7,646 nucleotides of DNA from JBGQDM01 sp041495845. GTDB lineage: Bacteria; Acidobacteriota; Terriglobia; Terriglobales; Acidobacteriaceae. Positions 1 through 6,671 of the stretch are shown piece after piece. The position numbers and the translations under genes are program-made. The notes beneath the pieces are model-generated. The model saw only the letters and a program-made list of their open reading frames with translations. It was not told the DNA's origin and did no database searches. Numbering within the stretch: position 1 is the first letter of the stretch; each line of letters opens with the position of its first letter. Location: NCBI GenBank assembly GCA_041495845.1, contig JBGQDM010000128.1, positions 1 through 7,646 on the forward strand, in the 5' to 3' direction.

Positions 1-2757
1 AATCTCGGTAAAGAGTTCCGGCTGCAGCTCCGCCAAATGCGGCAGTGTGCGCGACATGCCGCCAGCGGTGTGATGTTCCGTAAGCCGATAGGTGGTGAGC
101 ACATGCGGAAAACGCGGGTCGGGCGATTGCGCGTAAGCATTATCCGGGCGCTCGCAGGTCAGCGCGGGCGGGTTCGTGGCCTGCTCCGGATGCACCGCGT
201 TGCGCACCGGGGACTCCAGCGCTTCGTAGTGCGCGGGCAGCGGGCCGTCCTTGAGGCCCGTGGGCACAAAAATCCAGGCGCGCCCGTCCGCATGCAAGAG
301 AAATGGAGAATCACCGCCCAGGGCCTCTGTGCCCGACGCGCCGATGGACGGTTGGTGCGACGGTGGCTGCTGCCGGGGGAAATCCGGCTGGTCGAGTCCG
401 GTCCATTCGCCGCGCTGCTCGTTCCACCACACCAGCTTCTTGCGCTCGCTCCAGGGCTGGCCGTCGGGGCGAGCGGAAGCGCGGTTGTAGAGAATGCGGC
501 AATCATTGGGCCAGGCGAATCCCCAGCCGTGGCCAAGAAAATCTCGCGCCGCGCGTTGATTGGCGCGGTTCTCTTCCGGCTGCGGAAACACGCCACTGTA
601 AATCCACGCGCCGCAACTGGTGGATCCATCGCTGCGCAGGTCCCGCGAACTCTGCAGCAGGCGTCCGGTTGTCAGATCAAAACCGTTAATTTCCTGGAGC
701 ACCGCCTCCATCCGCGGTTCGGCATGTGCGCCGTGGACAGGGTAGTCCCAGGTCAACGCGTTCAGGCCGGCGTTTCTTGGGTTTCGTTCTCTCTCGGCAC
801 GTGCCTTCAATCGTCGTCCGAGATGAAACACAAACCAGGCATCGCTCCGCGCTTCTCCGGGCGGATCCACCGCCTGGTTGCGGAACTGCAGCAACCGCTG
901 CGTATTCGTGAATGTTCCCGCCTTCTCCGCGGAGCCGGCGGCAGGAAAGAGAAAAACTTCCGTCGCAATGCGTTTGGGGTCAAGCTCGCCGCGCTCCACT
1001 TCCGGCGAGTCATACCAGAACGTAGCGGTCTCCGTTTCCACCATCTCCCGCACCACCATCCACTTCAGTTGCGCCAGCGCGCGGCGCTCCAGCCGGCTGT
1101 TGGGCGCGCCCACGGCGGGGTTCTGGCCCATCACGAACAGACCTTCCATTTTTCCATCCGCCATGTCGAGCCAGTAGGCAAAGTGGGAGTGATCGCCGGT
1201 GAGCCGCGGCAGCCAGGAAAACCCGAAATCGTTTTCCGCGGTCGCGGCGGAGCCGTAGTAGGCCTTCAACAGACTGACAAAGTAGCAATCAATATGGCTC
1301 AACAAGCCAGCCTGTTGCCGGTGTTTGTTAATGTAGAAGGTTAAGTCCGAAGCTGGCCCCTGCCCCGGCATCGGCAAGTATCCTGGCAGCATGTCAAACA
1401 ACGTCGGAATGTCGGTCGAGCCTTGAATCGAAGCGTGGCCGCGCAACGCGAGAATCCCGCCGCCCGGTCGGCCGATGTTGCCGAGCAGCAATTGCAGAAT
1501 CGCCGCCGCGCGAATGATCTGCACACCATTCGAGTGTTGCGTCCAGCCCACGGCGTAACAAATCGCTGCGGTCTTCTCCGGTCCCGATGCCGCGGTGAAC
1601 ACGTCTGCCGTCTTCAGAAATTCGCGCTGCGGAATGCCGCACTGTTGTTCCACCAACTCCGGCGTGTAGCGGGCAAAGTGGCGCTTCAGAATTTGATACA
1701 CGCAGCGGGGGTGTTCCAGGGTTGCGTCCATGCAGGGACGGCCCTGCTCGTCGGTCTCGAACTGCCACGTCGCCGGATCGTAGCTGCGAGTGGACGGGTC
1801 CCAGCCGGAGAAAAGGCCGTCCAGGTCCTCCGTGTCGCGGAAATTTTCATTCACCAGAAAGGGCGCGTTGGTGTAAGGCACCACGTAGTCGCGGAAGACG
1901 CGATTGTTCTCCAGCGTGTAGCGGATGAGCGCGCCCAGAAAAATAATGTCCGAGCCGGCGCGTAGCGGTAGCCAGACGTCGGCCATGGCAGACGTGCGAT
2001 TAAACCGCGGATCCACGTGGATCACCTTCGCGCCGCGCTCGCGTGCCTCCATCACCCACTGGAAGCCGACCGGATGGTTCTCCGCCATGGAAGAACCCAT
2101 GATCAGGATCGCGTCCGCATTGCTCAGGTCCTGCAATGCCGTGGTGGCGCCGCCGCGCCCCAGCGATGTGCCCAGACCGGGCACGGTAGAGCTGTGTCAT
2201 ATCCGTGCCTGATTGCTCAGGCACACCATCCCCAGACCGGCGGTGAATAATTTCTTGATCAGGTAATTTTCTTCGTTGTCGAGCGTGGCGCCGCCCAGAT
2301 GGCCGATGCCCGTGGTGTGCATCAGCGGCTCGCCGTCGCGCGTCTCCTGGAAAGTCCGCCCGCGAGATTCCCACACCCGCTCGGCCACCATGTCCATCGC
2401 TGTTTCCAGATCGAGGTGCTGCCACTCGGTGGCGTAAGGGGCACGATACTTCACTTGCGTGAGCCGCGCGGAATGCGTATGCAATTCGTACGTGTCCGCG
2501 CCTTTGGGGCAAAGGTGCCCGCGCGAGATCGGCGACTCCGGGTCGCCTTCAATCGAAACCAGCTGGCCGTCGCGATGAAACACCAGCTGCCCGCAGCCCA
2601 CCGCGCAGTACGGGCAGACCGAACGCGTCACTTGTGCGCCCTCGTGCTTCGGACGCAAGTTGATCGTCCGGTCGCTCATCGCTTCCACGCCCGTGCCGTC
2701 AGCGCCGGTCTGGAGCTGGCGGAGCAACGGCCAGCGCATGATCCAATCTCTCAGCAA
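1..2757 (-). CDS. fdhA: Formate dehydrogenase catalytic (alpha/major) subunit, selenocysteine-containing, C-terminus cut by window edge
   Basis: Molybdopterin-dependent oxidoreductase of the DMSO reductase superfamily that interconverts formate and CO2. It is close in layout to E. coli FdnG/FdoG. Residues 48-83 carry the N-terminal [4Fe-4S] motif (C48-x2-C51-x3-C55-x27-C83) followed by the conserved K85. Residue 187 is an in-frame TGA (2197-2199) in the context NQARI-U-HSSTV, matching the active-site Sec-His of FdnG. I checked every codon of this frame down to position 1: this TGA is the only stop. Later landmarks are ENHPVGFQW, a GWTQH segment (404-408) and GRPGGG (about 429-434). In total 919 residues are present. 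FdnG has 1015, so roughly the last 100 should lie outside. The TTG start is chosen because GGGAGG lies 4 nt upstream (2762-2767), an in-frame TAG precedes it, and the N-terminus resembles related subunits. No twin-arginine signal is visible, so the protein is probably cytoplasmic. FeS and membrane/electron-transfer subunits are expected to the left. Confidence 0.95.
2160..2196 (-). promoter_or_regulatory. Bacterial SECIS element (selenocysteine insertion hairpin)
   Basis: Directly 3' of the UGA in the mRNA lies a perfect 6-bp stem, GUGCCC / GGGCAC, closing the 5-nt loop GGUCU (hairpin core 2168-2184). The first loop base is 18 nt after the UGA, the same spacing that I count in E. coli fdhF. 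The loop sequence GGUCU is also that of the fdhF SECIS. In the known mechanism SelB binds this apical loop and delivers Sec-tRNA to the ribosome. The element lies within the coding sequence, so its bases also encode V-P-G-L-G-T. Confidence 0.92.
2197..2199 (-). other. In-frame UGA read as selenocysteine (residue 187 of FdhA)
   Basis: The codon interrupts an otherwise continuous homologous reading frame at the exact active-site position of selenium-dependent formate dehydrogenases, between NQARI and HSSTV. The conserved histidine follows directly. UGA is also used as an ordinary stop in this window (DUF3224 gene, the hydrolase, tpiA and the macro-domain gene), so this is context-dependent recoding and not a changed genetic code. 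Confidence 0.95.
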
Positions 2758-2787
2758 GCGGCCTCCCGAAACACTGGCATTCTAAAG
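2755..2787 (-). promoter_or_regulatory. Start region of fdhA: TTG start, Shine-Dalgarno GGGAGG, weak -10-like box
   Basis: The Shine-Dalgarno sequence GGGAGG (plus-strand cctccc 2762-2767) is 4 nt before the TTG start (2755-2757). A TAGAAT hexamer (2779-2784) could be a -10 box, but I see no matching -35 box. Separate transcription from the upstream DUF3224 gene, 64 bp away, is therefore uncertain. The ribosome-binding site is the stronger part of this call. Confidence 0.5.
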
Positions 2788-2821
2788 TACGGCCCTAGGA
2801 ATTTCCCGTCCCATCCGTCGT

Positions 2822-3391
2822 TCAGCGGGATTCGGGAAGCGTGTAGGCGAACTCATAGAAGTGTTTGCCGTTTTCGATCTTAATCGCCATCTTCCCCGCG
2901 AGTCCCACCAACTGCCCCGTACCAGAGTCCGGCACCACGGTGACGCTCAGTTGTGGGGTGCCGCGTGTCATCGTACCGCTGTGCTGGAGTACGAAGGTGC
3001 CACTGCGTCCCTGCAGGGTTCCACTTACGCGCTCGATGGCCACATAGCCAGCCGAGCCCTTGACCTCCGTGATCATGCTCAGCATCTCGCCCTTGCTGGT
3101 TCCTTCGAGGTCACCGTGAAACTGCTTATCGAGGGACAGCCTGCTGAGCCCGGCGCTCTCCGCTTCTTTGTTGTCCGCCTTCTGCGCATTCACCTTCACT
3201 TCAAATGTTCCGCTGGCGTGAGCTGTCATGACCGTCTCCTTTTCGACCGCGTTCGGGACGTTGCTTTGGCCTTGGGCTCCCGCTGCCCAAATGGAGCCAA
3301 GCAGCAAGCAGATTCGGATCACAACACCAGCCCGACAGATTCTTGTCAAAGCGGCGGCGCCGTGGCCCATGCGAAGCAGTAGAGTTTTCAT
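2822..3391 (-). CDS. DUF3224 domain protein with N-terminal export signal
   Basis: The 189-residue product falls in two parts. Residues 1-45 look like a signal peptide: positively charged residues among the first 20 or so, a hydrophobic core at about 21-38 (GVVIRICLLLGSIWAAG), then a small-residue AGA-QG cleavage-like site near 40. Residues about 54-186 match the DUF3224 family as I remember it: ASGTFEVKV, LSLDKQFHGDLEGTSKGEM, GSAGYVAIERVSGTL, FVLQHSGTMTRG, VVPDSGTGQL and the terminal YEFAYTLP. The family is a small beta-barrel-like domain of unknown function, and most members I recall lack a signal peptide. I chose the ATG at 3391 because it starts the signal-like sequence and AAGGA lies 11 nt upstream. 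An ATG at 3469 would add 26 residues without a ribosome-binding site. An internal ATG (residue 55) would give the usual cytoplasmic form. The biochemical role is unknown. The gene lies 64 bp upstream of fdhA with no evident functional link. Confidence 0.85.
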   Translation of the reverse strand: MKTLLLRMGHGAAALTRICRAGVVIRICLLLGSIWAAGAQGQSNVPNAVEKETVMTAHASGTFEVKVNAQKADNKEAESAGLSRLSLDKQFHGDLEGTSKGEMLSMITEVKGSAGYVAIERVSGTLQGRSGTFVLQHSGTMTRGTPQLSVTVVPDSGTGQLVGLAGKMAIKIENGKHFYEFAYTLPESR

Positions 3392-3520
3392 GTCAGTGTT
3401 TGTCCTTAGCGATAATCTAAACCGAGGCCAAGTCGACCGGTTGGAAAAAAGCGCGGCCATCTCAGTCATCGGATGGTCCGGAACCGCGCCTCAGTTACAA
3501 TCTGACCGCAGCCCGCGCCC
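3392..3520. promoter_or_regulatory. Divergent intergenic region between the DUF3224 gene and the aminotransferase
   Basis: This 129-bp spacer must hold the start signals for two divergently read genes. On the plus strand TACAAT (3496-3501) resembles a -10 box, but no good -35 box lies 16-18 bp upstream. If it is used, the leader before the ATG at 3521 is only about a dozen bases and has no Shine-Dalgarno sequence. On the minus strand an AT-rich TTAGATTAT segment (near 3412-3420) could serve the DUF3224 gene. The promoter assignments are tentative. Confidence 0.35.
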
Positions 3521-4684
3521 ATGTTCTCCCGCCGCACCGAATGGAACCTCGCCACCAACCGGCTCACGCAGGCACAGGAGCGGCTGCGCGCCGCGGGCAG
3601 GGAAGTGCTCGACCTGACGGCCTCAAACCCCACCACCGTCGGCTTGCATTACGACCAGCAGGCGATTCTGACTGCGCTCGTCTCTGACGCATCGCTGCAT
3701 TACACTCCGGCCGCCCGCGGACTGCTCAGCGCCCGCCAGGCGGTCGCGCAGTATTACCGCGAGCGCGACGGTCTGCAGGTGGATGCTGAACGCATCCTGC
3801 TGACGACCAGCACCAGCGAAGCGTATTCCTTCATCTTTCGGCTGCTCTGCGATCCCGACGACGAAGTGCTGGTGCCGGTGCCGAGCTATCCGCTGTTTGA
3901 ATTTCTCGCCGGCTTGCAAGACGTCCGGCTCACGCCTTATCCGCTTTTCTACGATCACGGCTGGCACTTTGACCTGTATGCATTGGAGCGGGCACTGACT
4001 CCCAAGTCCCGTGCCGTGCTGGTCGTGCACCCCAATAATCCAACCGGCTCGTTTCTCAAGGATGCCGAAGCGGAAGCCCTGCGCCAGTTCTGCGCGGCGC
4101 ACCAACTGGCTCTCATCGCCGATGAAGTGTTTCTCGATTTCACCTGGAGCGGATCGCAGCGCCGCAGTTTTGCCGCGCCCTCTTCCGCTCTCACGTTTGC
4201 CCTGAGCGGCCTGTCGAAAATCTGCGCTCTTCCGCAAATGAAGGTGGCATGGCTTTCCGTCAGCGGCTCTGACGCGCTGGTCGAACCGGCGCTGGCTCGC
4301 CTGGAAGTGATTGCCGATACCTACCTCTCGATGAACGCGCCCATCCAGCACGCCGTTGCGCAGTTGCTGGAGCAGCGCTTCTCCCTGCAGCGCCAGATGC
4401 TTGATCGCGTCGCCGCCAACCTCGCCGAACTCGACCGCCAGCTCGCGCGCCAGTCGGCTTCCGAGCGGCTCGTGGCTGAGGGTGGATGGTACGCGGTCCT
4501 GCGCGTTCCTGCCACCCGCAGCGACGAAGATCTGGCGGTTGAGATTCTAGAGAAGGAAGCGGTGCTGGTGCACCCGGGACACTTTTACGATTTTCCGCGC
4601 GAGGGATATCTGGTCATCAGTCTGATTGCGGACACGGATGAATTCCGTGACGCGATCCCCCGGCTGCTGGCGCTGGTGGGCTAA
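3521..4684 (+). CDS. Pyridoxal-phosphate-dependent aminotransferase, class I/II (aspartate/alanine aminotransferase-like)
   Basis: The 387-residue product is full length for fold-type I aminotransferases. Visible landmarks in order are an N-terminal LDLTASNPT substrate-loop motif, YTPAARGLLSARQAVAQYY, TTSTSEAYSFIF (cofactor phosphate region), PSYPLFEF, HPNNPTG (170-176, with N173 expected to contact the PLP ring), D201 in ADEVF (pairs with the pyridine nitrogen) and SGLSK with K233 as the Schiff-base lysine. The C-terminal strand where most relatives have a carboxylate-binding arginine (GYFRLS type) reads GYLVIS, so V365 occupies that place. I recall similar acidobacterial homologues with the same change. 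Substrate is therefore unclear: probably an amino acid to 2-oxo acid exchange, but aspartate, alanine or aromatic specificity cannot be assigned. The start is the first ATG before the conserved N-terminus (FSRRTEWNLATNRL) and has no clear ribosome-binding site. It is the only plus-strand gene in the window. Confidence 0.93.
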   Translation: MFSRRTEWNLATNRLTQAQERLRAAGREVLDLTASNPTTVGLHYDQQAILTALVSDASLHYTPAARGLLSARQAVAQYYRERDGLQVDAERILLTTSTSEAYSFIFRLLCDPDDEVLVPVPSYPLFEFLAGLQDVRLTPYPLFYDHGWHFDLYALERALTPKSRAVLVVHPNNPTGSFLKDAEAEALRQFCAAHQLALIADEVFLDFTWSGSQRRSFAAPSSALTFALSGLSKICALPQMKVAWLSVSGSDALVEPALARLEVIADTYLSMNAPIQHAVAQLLEQRFSLQRQMLDRVAANLAELDRQLARQSASERLVAEGGWYAVLRVPATRSDEDLAVEILEKEAVLVHPGHFYDFPREGYLVISLIADTDEFRDAIPRLLALVG

Positions 4685-4685
4685 C

Positions 4686-4701
4686 GCGCCCTCACAGGCG
4701 C
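4686..4701. terminator. Small hairpin across the convergent gene ends (weak terminator candidate)
   Basis: GCGCC (4686-4690) and GGCGC (4697-4701) form a 5-bp stem with a 6-nt loop. It spans the 7-bp gap and the stop codon of the hydrolase, and begins right after the aminotransferase stop. No U-run follows on either strand, so it is not a standard intrinsic terminator. Only the inverted repeat is certain. Confidence 0.2.
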
Positions 4702-5333
4702 AGAGCCCCCTTCAGGAACGGATTGCTCTCGCGCTCTGCTCCAATCGTAGTCAGCCCGCCGTGTCCGGGTATCACAATCGTCTCGTCCGGCAGCGCCAGC
4801 AGTTGACCATGCAGCGACGCAATAATCTTCTGGAATGACCCGCCGGGGAGATCGGTACGCCCAATGCTTCCGGCAAACAAGGTGTCGCCCGCGATCAGTT
4901 TTTTCTCGGCGGAAAAATGCAGGCAGATGCTGCCTTCCGTGTGGCCGGGCGTGTGCAGCACCTGCGCCTCCAACGCACCGGCGCGCAGAGTGTCCCCGGG
5001 CTTGGGACTCTGATCAATCTCCACTTTTTCGGGCGGTGCCATCCCCAGCCAGCTTGCCTGCACATCCAGCATGCGCAAGAGATCCAGGTCGTTTTCGTTC
5101 AGCAGCAGCGGCGCCCCGGTCAGGCGACGCAGTTTCATCGCTCCGCCGACGTGATCAATGTGCGCATGGGTGATGACAATGAGTTTTACTTTGAGCCCGT
5201 GCCGTTTGACGATGGCCAGTACATCGTCCACCTCGTCACCGGGATCAATGACCATCGCTTCGCGCGACGCTTCATCGCCGATCACCGAACAATTACACTG
5301 CAGCGGGCCAACGGGAAAGATTTCATGAATCAT
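4692..5333 (-). CDS. Metallo-beta-lactamase-fold hydrolase, glyoxalase II-like (YcbL type)
   Basis: The 213-residue product is a complete MBL-fold enzyme. The dinuclear metal site is fully present: T-H56-A-H58-I-D60-H61 (THAHIDHVGG), H131 in HTPGHTEG, bridging D150 in AGDTLF and H191 in PGHGG. The segment FAGSIGRTDLPGGS after D150 is typical of short glyoxalase II-like/YcbL hydrolases, which cleave thioesters such as S-lactoylglutathione or related thiol conjugates. It lacks the extra C-terminal helical domain of classical glyoxalase II, so glutathione may not be its thiol. The N-terminus (MIHEIFPVGPLQCNC) matches the family's first strand, and the cysteine-rich NCSVIGD turn is usual. It starts 28 bp after the secG stop on the same strand and may be co-transcribed with secG. 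No strong Shine-Dalgarno sequence is visible. It ends 7 bp from the convergent aminotransferase. Confidence 0.92.
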   Translation of the reverse strand: MIHEIFPVGPLQCNCSVIGDEASREAMVIDPGDEVDDVLAIVKRHGLKVKLIVITHAHIDHVGGAMKLRRLTGAPLLLNENDLDLLRMLDVQASWLGMAPPEKVEIDQSPKPGDTLRAGALEAQVLHTPGHTEGSICLHFSAEKKLIAGDTLFAGSIGRTDLPGGSFQKIIASLHGQLLALPDETIVIPGHGGLTTIGAERESNPFLKGALRL

Positions 5334-5361
5334 GTAGCCGATGGTTGAAGCTAGAAGCTGC

Positions 5362-5658
5362 CTACTTCGCTGGCTTCTGTTGCGTCTGAGCCGGCGCCTT
5401 TACGTCCTGCAACACCGACGCGGGGCCGCGCCGCACCAGCAGCACAGAGAGCGCAATGGACGTCACCATGAAAATGATGGCTGACCAGGTCGTGGCGCGA
5501 GAAAGGGCAGTGGCTGCGCCGCGCGGACCGAACGCAGTCTGGCTGGCTTGTCCCCCAAACGCAGCGGCAATATCGGCGCTCTTGCCGCTCTGCAGCAGCA
5601 CCACGGCAATCAGAAACAGGCAAACTACCACGTGAACCACGACGATCAAGTAGTACAT
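5362..5658 (-). CDS. secG: Preprotein translocase subunit SecG
   Basis: The 98-residue product is the small accessory subunit of the SecYEG inner-membrane protein export channel. It has the family layout of two membrane helices (about residues 2-22 and 57-75) joined by a cytoplasmic loop. The hallmark sequence runs from the end of helix 1: VVLLQSGKSADI, then AFGGQASQTAFGPRG. A hydrophilic Ala/Pro/Gln/Lys tail follows helix 2, as is common. The ATG at 5658 directly precedes helix 1. AAAAGG lies about 13 nt upstream, a weak and distant ribosome-binding site. A tRNA-Leu gene lies 63 bp upstream on the same strand, with no intrinsic terminator visible between, so joint transcription is plausible. 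The downstream hydrolase follows after 28 bp. Confidence 0.95.
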   Translation of the reverse strand: MYYLIVVVHVVVCLFLIAVVLLQSGKSADIAAAFGGQASQTAFGPRGAATALSRATTWSAIIFMVTSIALSVLLVRRGPASVLQDVKAPAQTQQKPAK

Positions 5659-5721
5659 AAATGCGAATCAACCTTTTTTGCCAGCGGGGTCTCGAGCGCG
5701 CCGCGGGAGAATCAAGATGCT

Positions 5722-5806
5722 TGGTGCGGAAGGGGGGATTTGAACCCCCACGCCTTTCGGCGCCACCCCCTCAAGATGGTGTGTCTGCCAGTTCCACCAC
5801 TTCCGC
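5722..5806 (-). tRNA. tRNA-Leu (anticodon GAG), CCA encoded
   Basis: The 85-nt RNA folds into a class II cloverleaf. The acceptor stem GCGGAAG / CUUCCGC has 7 pairs. The D stem is GUG / CAC. The anticodon stem CCAUC / GGUGG has one U-G pair, with loop UUGAGGG giving anticodon GAG (plus-strand 5770-5772), which reads CUC and CUU. The long variable arm CGCC-GAAA-GGCG is typical of Leu/Ser tRNAs. The T stem GGGGG / CCCCC closes the loop UUCAAAU. The discriminator base is A, as in leucine tRNAs, and the terminal CCA is encoded (5722-5724). It lies between the flavin reductase gene and secG, all on the same strand. Confidence 0.97.
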
Positions 5807-5816
5807 ACAGAACTCT

Positions 5817-5833
5817 GCACAAAAAGTATAGCA
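5817..5833 (-). promoter_or_regulatory. Likely promoter of tRNA-Leu (extended -10)
   Basis: On the minus strand TGC-TATACT places a near-consensus -10 box (plus-strand 5825-5830) with a TGn extension. This is followed by a T-rich stretch and a predicted start about 11 nt before the tRNA 5' end. There is no good -35 hexamer, which fits extended -10 promoters. It may also serve secG and the hydrolase downstream. Confidence 0.55.
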
Positions 5834-5861
5834 GAGCCCTCTCCGGAACCGCCTCGGCGCC

Positions 5862-6551
5862 TTACGCTCTCGGCCGGCCATCTCCAAACCCCTGGCTCCC
5901 GATCGCCGCCTGCGTTCCAGGCCCGCTTTTCACTGACTTCATGAAGTTCGACTCCGCCAACCGCGAGGGGTGTATCTCCGCGTCGAGTCCAAAAAAACGG
6001 CAAAAACTCATGATCAGCGGGCGCCACTTCTCAGGATCGATATGTGGGCGCGATGCGTTTCCCATCAGCAGCCACTCCTCAACGTGCAGCCTCACAATGT
6101 GTACTTCAAACGCGTTCGCCGACACGTTTTTCCCAAACGGCCGGAAGTCATGTACGATCCCTTCCATCTGCACCGGGCACTCGGCAATTCGCGGGGGCCG
6201 CACGTCGAGCGAAGGCATCGCGGTTAGCCCCGCGATGCCGAACTTGTCCGGCTCGTAACGGTATCCCCATGTCTGTTTCTTCTCCGGCACGGGATTCTTG
6301 CCCGTGGTCAACGCCAGCCGGTCAACCTGGGCCACCTGTTCTTCGGACGGTAAATTGATGACGCACTCTCGCGTGCGGATCAGGTTGTCCGATGTTTGGC
6401 CCATGGAGCCCAGTCCCAGCATGCAACTCCATCCCAGCCACCAAGCTGAGGACATGGGCGCGATGTTTGGCGTGCCGTCTTCATTCAGGGTTGAGATCAA
6501 CGCCACCGGCGTGCCGAAGTAGAGAATGGTTGGTTCGATGGTTCGGTGCAT
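5862..6551 (-). CDS. Flavin reductase family protein (flavin reductase-like, FMN-binding split barrel)
   Basis: The 229-residue product belongs to the flavin reductase-like family, which binds FMN in a split beta-barrel. Features that support this are the opening strand TILYFGTPVALISTLNEDGTPNIAPMSSAWWLGWSC with the usual N-x-AP-x-SS pattern, then GLGSMGQTSDNLIRTRECVINLP (the SxxTxxNI/L-type flavin-contact segment) and later AECPVQMEGIV, where family members carry the C-P-V/ME strand. The catalytic domain covers roughly residues 5-165. The C-terminal 60 residues (WRPLIMSFCRFFGLDAE onward) are less conserved and end in a Gly/Arg-rich tail. The ATG at 6551 is fixed upstream by an in-frame TAG two codons away. 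The ribosome-binding site is poor. The substrate is unknown: members either reduce flavin for a partner monooxygenase or are stand-alone flavoproteins, and no partner is visible here. It lies 120 bp after tpiA and 55 bp before the tRNA. Confidence 0.88.
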   Translation of the reverse strand: MHRTIEPTILYFGTPVALISTLNEDGTPNIAPMSSAWWLGWSCMLGLGSMGQTSDNLIRTRECVINLPSEEQVAQVDRLALTTGKNPVPEKKQTWGYRYEPDKFGIAGLTAMPSLDVRPPRIAECPVQMEGIVHDFRPFGKNVSANAFEVHIVRLHVEEWLLMGNASRPHIDPEKWRPLIMSFCRFFGLDAEIHPSRLAESNFMKSVKSGPGTQAAIGSQGFGDGRPRA

Positions 6552-6671
6552 GACCTAAGCATGCAGGGGCCCGCGAGGTTGGGCTATCCAGTTCTTGCGT
6601 TTGAATTGCGTTTGCAGATTGAACAGAGTTTGCGGTTGGGGACAGCACGGGATCACCGTGCGCGGAGCCGT
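6552..6671. other. Spacer between tpiA and flavin reductase gene, with a hairpin and a short direct repeat
   Basis: This 120-bp non-coding spacer holds two visible structures. One is a perfect 6-bp inverted repeat GCACGG-gatca-CCGTGC at 6645-6661, 10 bases after the tpiA stop. The other is a 9-bp direct repeat TTGCGTTTG at 6595-6603 and 6606-6614, with an 11-bp period (about one helical turn). The hairpin has no following U-run. The repeat lies about 45-55 bp upstream of the flavin reductase start, where an operator could sit. No clear promoter was found. Confidence 0.3.

Noticed and set aside
37..1344. 435-codon open frame on the plus strand, antisense to fdhA
   Set aside because: It lies codon-for-codon opposite the fdhA frame, where GC-rich codon use suppresses stops. 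The product is Arg/His/Pro-rich with no recognisable domain, whereas the minus frame is clear formate dehydrogenase.
1394..2512. Several other open frames of 120-180 codons within fdhA on both strands
   Set aside because: All overlap the confidently assigned formate dehydrogenase frame and give low-complexity Arg/Ala-rich products without motifs.
2197..2757. Short fdhA fragment ending at the TGA, taken as a pseudogene or frameshift product
   Set aside because: The frame continues without any shift or further stop, the conserved residues flank the TGA, and a SECIS hairpin follows, so recoding explains it better than decay.
2752..2781. Nine-codon leader-like ORF (ATG at 2781) whose TGA overlaps the fdhA TTG start
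   Set aside because: It could in principle couple translation, but it has no ribosome-binding site of its own and the length is compatible with chance.
2299..2883. 194-codon plus-strand frame over the fdhA 5' end and the spacer
   Set aside because: Antisense to fdhA and to the end of the DUF3224 gene, with no start signal or domain.
3623..4351. 242-codon minus-strand frame antisense to the aminotransferase
   Set aside because: The plus-strand product has every aminotransferase motif. The antisense product has none.
5548..6258. 236-codon plus-strand frame crossing secG, the tRNA and the flavin reductase gene
   Set aside because: It runs antisense through a tRNA gene and two well-supported proteins, so it cannot be a genuine gene.
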